Shown piece by piece: positions 6,956 through 10,056 of a stretch of DNA of 10,056 bases. The stretch's first letter is position 1; every line of letters begins with the position of its first letter. The DNA lies in the NCBI GenBank assembly GCA_046706345.1, contig JBJKPL010000109.1, positions 1 to 10,056 on the forward strand, read 5' to 3'. The notes beneath the pieces are model-generated. The model was not told the DNA's origin. It saw only the letters and a list, made by a program, of their open reading frames with translations, and made no database searches. The stretch comes from Sulfidibacterium sp046706345. GTDB lineage: Bacteria > Bacteroidota > Bacteroidia > Bacteroidales > F082. The translations under genes were made by a program, and so were the position numbers.

Positions 6956-7745
6956 AGAAAACATCAAATTGCTGAGGAAACGGAAAGGCCGCACGCAGGA
7001 TGATGCCGCCTTTTCTCTCGAAATGAAGCGCTCTACGCTGAGCGGTTACGAAAATGGGGTGGCACAGCCCAACATGAATGCGCTGATGCAATTCTCGGAA
7101 TATTACGGCGTGGCCATCGATACGCTCGTGAAAGTCGACCTGTCGTCGCTATCCGAAAGCCAGCTGTCGCAGCTGGAACGCGGCTACGACATTTATGTGA
7201 AAGGAAGCAACCTCCGGGTGCTGGCCACCACCGTCGATCAGGACAATGAGGAAAACATCGACCTGGTCAGCGAAACGGCGAAAGCCGGTTACGCTGCCGG
7301 TTATGCCGATCCGGATTACATCAAAGTGCTTCCGACGTTTAAACTGCCGTTTTTGTCGAAGCAGAAAAAGTACCGCACCTTCCAGATCAGCGGCGACTCC
7401 ATGCTGCCCATCCCGGACAGTTCCTATGTTACCGGCGAGTTTGTGCAGGACTGGAATTTCGTGCGCAGTCATCATGCTTATATTGTGATCACCAAAGAAG
7501 ACGGTGTGGTGTTCAAGGTGTTGGAAAACAAGATCAAAGAATCCGGAAAATTCATCCTACACTCGCTGAATCCGTTGTATCTGCCTTATGAAATGCCGGT
7601 ATCCGAGATTGTGGAGATCTGGAAATTTGTCAATTACATCAGCTCCGAAGTGCCGGAAGCCAACAAGGAAAAAGACCAGCTGATGCAGGAAGTAAAGCAG
7701 CTGAAGGAACAGGTGAAAGCCATCCAGATGAAATTGAATTTGTAG
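6945..7745 (+). CDS. LexA-like repressor: XRE helix-turn-helix plus S24 self-cleaving peptidase domain
   Basis: 266 aa. Residues 5-63 form an XRE/Cro-type helix-turn-helix (NIKLLRKRKGRTQDDAAFSLEMKRSTLSGYENG region). Residues about 125-232 are an S24 (LexA/UmuD/CI) domain: S152 in SGDSM is the catalytic serine and K191 in VVFKVLEN the general-base lysine. A candidate cleavage bond is A114-G115 in AKAGYAAGY, 37 residues before the serine, similar to the 35 in LexA; A118-G119 is an alternative. The tail (about 240-264) is charged and heptad-like, probably a short coiled coil. The DNA-binding domain is of phage-repressor type, not the LexA winged helix. It starts inside the transposase 3' end; the start is supported by the N-terminal helix of the HTH. 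The nuclease gene follows after 17 bp. Expected role: damage-responsive repressor of this locus, possibly including the divergent dinB-dnaE. Confidence 0.88.
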   Translation: MFFKENIKLLRKRKGRTQDDAAFSLEMKRSTLSGYENGVAQPNMNALMQFSEYYGVAIDTLVKVDLSSLSESQLSQLERGYDIYVKGSNLRVLATTVDQDNEENIDLVSETAKAGYAAGYADPDYIKVLPTFKLPFLSKQKKYRTFQISGDSMLPIPDSSYVTGEFVQDWNFVRSHHAYIVITKEDGVVFKVLENKIKESGKFILHSLNPLYLPYEMPVSEIVEIWKFVNYISSEVPEANKEKDQLMQEVKQLKEQVKAIQMKLNL

Positions 7746-7762
7746 CCCATGATCTTTTTTGA

Positions 7763-9115
7763 ATGAAATACGCCATCATCGATATCGAGACGACGGGACT
7801 GAGTCCGAAGCATGAGAAAATTACCGAGATCGCGGTTTTTATTCACGACGGAACGCAGATCGTGGAAGAATATGCCACCTTGCTGAATCCCGAAAGGAAG
7901 ATCCCATATCGCATCACGCAGCTTACGGGAATCACCAACCAGATGGTGGAGCCGGCGCCCAAATTTTACGAGGTGGCCAAAAAGATTGTGGAGCTCACCG
8001 GCGAGGCCGTTTTTGTGGGCCACAACGTCCGCTTCGATTACGGGTTTCTCCGGGAGGAATTCCTGAGGTTGGGATACCATTACGAGCGGGAAACCCTGGA
8101 TACCGTCAAACTCAGCCGCAAGCTGATCCCCGGTCAGCCATCCTACAGCCTGGGGCGCCTGTGCCGGAATCTGGGTATTGACAACCATTCCCGGCATCGT
8201 GCAGAAGGCGATGCCCTGGCCACTACGAGACTTTTTGAATTGTTGCTGTCGCTGGATCAGGACCTTTCCGTAAAAAGCGGAAAGCGGGCCGGAACGGAAG
8301 TCAACCGGGATCTGACGGCGGACCTTCCCGAAAAGACCGGGGTTTACTATTTCTACGATCAATCCGGCGAACTGATCTATGTCGGCAAATCCGTCAACAT
8401 CAAAGAGCGGGTCCTGTCGCATCTGAACAACAATCAGGATCATAAGGAGCAGGAAATGAAAAATCACCTGGCCCGCGTAGATTATGAGATCACGGGAAGC
8501 GAGCTGGTGGCCCTGCTGCTCGAATCCGCCGAGATCAAGAAAAACCAGCCGCTGTACAACCGCGCCCAGCGCCGCACCTTTTACAATTACGGACTTTATT
8601 CTTTTGAGGATGAAAACGGGTACCTCAACCTGAAACTGGCGCGGATCATCGATGGAACCACCCCGCTGTATACCTATAGTTCCGCTCAGGAAGGAAAAGA
8701 ACATCTGCACCAGCTAACCGAACAATTCGAACTGTGCCAGAAACTGACCGGGCTTTACGATTCGCCGGGCAGCTGCTTTCATTATCAGATCCGCCAGTGT
8801 AAAGGCGCCTGCAGGGGCGAGGAAGCCCCCGAACAATACAACGCCCGGGTGACGGAAGCGCTGGAGAACTATCACTTCCCGGATCAGAATTTCTTTCTAT
8901 TTGATGAAGGCCGGACCGAAGCGGAACTGGCGGTGGTGAAAGTGGAAAACGGCAAATACCAGGGCTTCGGCTATGTGGAAAAAGGATTCATCCTGCAGGA
9001 GCGGGAGGTGTTGCATGATAGTATTGGCTCGCAGCTGGATAACAAGGAAGTCAGGCGGATCATTCTTTCGTATTTGAAGAAGCCGGGTCATCACGACCGG
9101 ATGCTGAAATATTGA
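7763..9115 (+). CDS. DEDDh 3'-5' exonuclease fused to GIY-YIG (UvrC/Cho-like) endonuclease
   Basis: 450 aa. Residues 1-165 are a DnaQ-like exonuclease with all DEDDh residues: D7 and E9 (IDIETTG), D92 (HNVRFD) and H145/D150 (HRAEGDALAT). Residues about 190-270 are a GIY-YIG nuclease: GVYYF at 193-197, YVGKS at 206-210, R216, and E254 as the likely metal-binding glutamate in LLLESAEIKKNQPLYN. Further on, C338-FHYQIRQCKGAC350 resembles the cysteine-containing region of UvrC and Cho. This exonuclease-Cho fusion is known in several bacterial phyla; the GIY-YIG part would incise beside lesions while the exonuclease could trim or proofread. The C-terminal 80 residues match nothing I recognise. It lies 17 bp after the S24 repressor gene and is almost certainly in the same transcript, tying it to DNA repair. 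Whether it proofreads for the adjacent polymerases is inference only. Confidence 0.9.
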   Translation: MKYAIIDIETTGLSPKHEKITEIAVFIHDGTQIVEEYATLLNPERKIPYRITQLTGITNQMVEPAPKFYEVAKKIVELTGEAVFVGHNVRFDYGFLREEFLRLGYHYERETLDTVKLSRKLIPGQPSYSLGRLCRNLGIDNHSRHRAEGDALATTRLFELLLSLDQDLSVKSGKRAGTEVNRDLTADLPEKTGVYYFYDQSGELIYVGKSVNIKERVLSHLNNNQDHKEQEMKNHLARVDYEITGSELVALLLESAEIKKNQPLYNRAQRRTFYNYGLYSFEDENGYLNLKLARIIDGTTPLYTYSSAQEGKEHLHQLTEQFELCQKLTGLYDSPGSCFHYQIRQCKGACRGEEAPEQYNARVTEALENYHFPDQNFFLFDEGRTEAELAVVKVENGKYQGFGYVEKGFILQEREVLHDSIGSQLDNKEVRRIILSYLKKPGHHDRMLKY

Positions 9116-9172
9116 AACCTTGGAATGACTCAAAATTTTCCCGAGAGGCTCTGTAAAGAAAGAAAATTTATT

Positions 9173-9180
9173 TACTTTTG
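9173..9180 (+). promoter_or_regulatory. -7 box of the tRNA-Ser promoter
   Basis: TACTTTTG matches the Bacteroidota -7 consensus TAnnTTTG and ends 8 bp before the mature tRNA 5' end, which fits transcription starting just ahead of the tRNA. A -33 TTTG box is not clear. Confidence 0.6.
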
Positions 9181-9188
9181 CGCCCTCC

Positions 9189-9392
<204 letters not shown>

Positions 9393-9407
9393 TGACCCCC
9401 CATCTCT

Positions 9408-9451
9408 GGGATCAACGAAGTTAATCCCTCTCTCTCCGCCAAGTAAAAACC
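9408..9451 (+). pseudogene. Duplicated 3' end of tRNA-Ser (tRNA fragment)
   Basis: Bases 9423-9451 repeat the tRNA 3' end and its downstream flank at 9258-9286 with 28 of 29 identical (one C/T change). The copy covers the 3' half of the T stem, the acceptor 3' strand and CCA. The T-loop side is replaced by ATCAACGAAGTTAATCCC (9411-9428), which can fold into an imperfect hairpin with GGG at 9408-9410. No 5' tRNA half is present, so this cannot be a functional tRNA. It may be a relic of a tandem tRNA or an attachment-site-like duplication. Confidence 0.7.
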
Positions 9452-9480
9452 TCATGCGAAAGTGTGAGGTTTTCTTTTTT
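9445..9480 (+). terminator. Second terminator-like hairpin after the tRNA fragment
   Basis: AAAACCTCA pairs with TGAGGTTTT around an inner TGC-GAAA-GTG, followed by CTTTTTT. Placement relative to the CCA copy and the flanks match the tRNA-Ser terminator, but the stem bases have changed on both sides so that pairing is kept. Confidence 0.7.
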
Positions 9481-9488
9481 CTACCTTA

Positions 9489-9509
9489 GGTATCAACGTA
9501 GTTAATCCC
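9489..9509. repeat. Second copy of the ATCAACGWAGTTAATCCC element
   Basis: Bases 9489-9509 match 9408-9428 at 19 of 21 positions, including ATCAACGTAGTTAATCCC. The copies start 81 bp apart. Here the acceptor-stem sequence of the tRNA does not follow. Confidence 0.65.
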
Positions 9510-9714
9510 GTGTGAATACTGAACATCGATTCACGATTTAAGAGTTGGGAAGTCACGAAACAACCGCGCTGAGCAAATCCATATTTTCTTCAGCTCTTTT
9601 CATTCACGACGCGTGTAAAAAGATGGGTGACATTCGCTACCGGTTTTCAGCCAAAATCCGGGAAAAAAATTAATTTTGACACATAAATTCATTTAATATT
9701 AATCAAAAAGCCCT
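9510..9714. other. Intergenic region upstream of the C1 peptidase
   Basis: No convincing gene is seen. It contains a weak hairpin (GTGAAT 9512-9517 with ATTCAC 9529-9534), an imperfect CCGG-TTTT/AAAA-CCGG stem near 9640-9661, and the promoter box listed at 9671. Nothing else is recognised. Confidence 0.5.
9671..9678 (+). promoter_or_regulatory. -7 box of the C1 peptidase promoter
   Basis: TAATTTTG matches TAnnTTTG and lies 36 bp before the peptidase start codon. A possible weak -33 box is TTTTC at 9644-9648, 22 bp upstream. Confidence 0.5.
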
Positions 9715-10056
9715 ATGAAAAAGATCTTTTACTCTTTAATGATCCTGGTTTTGCTTCCGGCCCTGAGTTTTGGCCAGGGCAAAGACAAGGCGGTTTTCGA
9801 GACGCCCAATCCGGGTTTCTACGGAAATGTGATCATGAAATCCATCCATGCCTACGATGCAGCGCAAAACCCGCAGGAACCACGGAAGGTTTTCGAAATG
9901 GATCAGTCCGGGATGAACCTGCCCAACAAATTATCCGATTACAAAGCCCATGATTACTGGCATTTCCCGCCGATCTCACAGGGAAATACCGGGACCTGCT
10001 GGTGTTTCTCCACCACTTCGTTTTTTGAATCCGAAGAACACCGGCTCTTTAACAAA
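9715..10056 (+). CDS. Secreted C1-family cysteine peptidase (bleomycin hydrolase/aminopeptidase C-like), 5' part
   Basis: 114 codons are visible; the gene runs off the right edge with no stop. The N-terminus (MKKIFYSLMILVLLPALSFG, then QGK) is a signal peptide: basic start, hydrophobic core, and a small-residue site near SFG-Q typical of Bacteroidota. No lipobox cysteine is seen, so the protein is probably periplasmic or secreted. Q89 and C95 in SQGNTGTCWCFST are the oxyanion-hole glutamine and nucleophile of papain-like peptidases, with the same six-residue spacing as Q19 and C25 in papain; the TCWCFS form is common in C1B aminopeptidase C/bleomycin hydrolase relatives. About 65 residues between signal and active site are a pro-segment or N-terminal extension. 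The catalytic His and Asn lie beyond the window. It has its own promoter and appears unrelated to the DNA-repair block. Confidence 0.87.
   Translation, partial: MKKIFYSLMILVLLPALSFGQGKDKAVFETPNPGFYGNVIMKSIHAYDAAQNPQEPRKVFEMDQSGMNLPNKLSDYKAHDYWHFPPISQGNTGTCWCFSTTSFFESEEHRLFNK

Noticed and set aside
7634..8710. Minus-strand open frame of 358 codons opposite the S24 and nuclease genes.
   Set aside because: It spans two convincing plus-strand genes and their gap, which a real gene would not be expected to do; no family resemblance.

Overview
The window looks like a piece of a Bacteroidota chromosome, probably class Bacteroidia; nothing visible fixes it more narrowly. The signs are Bacteroidota-type promoters (TAnnTTTG -7 boxes ahead of the tRNA, the C1 peptidase and the transposase), weak or absent Shine-Dalgarno sequences, and protein families typical of that phylum. 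Most genes have moderate G+C. The stretch 6226-6955 is clearly AT-rich and carries a transposase.

Left part (1-2029, all + strand): the 3' end of a histidine-rich UreH-like metal transporter, a divergent Rex redox repressor, and a fusion of a ferritin-like domain to a VIT1/CCC1 iron transporter (MbfA-like). Together they suggest metal and redox homeostasis.

Middle (2048-9115): a DNA-damage tolerance block. On the minus strand dinB (Y-family polymerase IV) is followed, after an 83-bp gap containing a 7-bp tandem repeat, by a short 978-aa C-family polymerase (accessory DnaE) with a probably dead PHP domain and no tau-binding tail. Divergently on the plus strand lie an XRE-HTH/S24 LexA-like repressor and, 17 bp later, a fusion of a DEDDh exonuclease with a GIY-YIG (UvrC/Cho-like) nuclease. 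Between the two arms a REP-associated tyrosine transposase (RAYT) with three palindromes has been inserted; its 3' end overlaps the repressor start by 11 bp. The AT-rich region between dinB and the palindromes has a plus-strand promoter and a 17-bp inverted repeat that is a candidate operator. The inferred logic is that the S24 repressor self-cleaves on damage, releasing the divergent polymerase and nuclease genes, an SOS-like mutagenesis module.

Right part (9116-10056): a complete tRNA-Ser(TGA) with its promoter and terminator, followed by a repeat-rich stretch holding a duplicated tRNA 3' end, two further terminator-like hairpins and large inverted repeats. The window ends in the start of a secreted C1-family cysteine peptidase, cut by the window edge.
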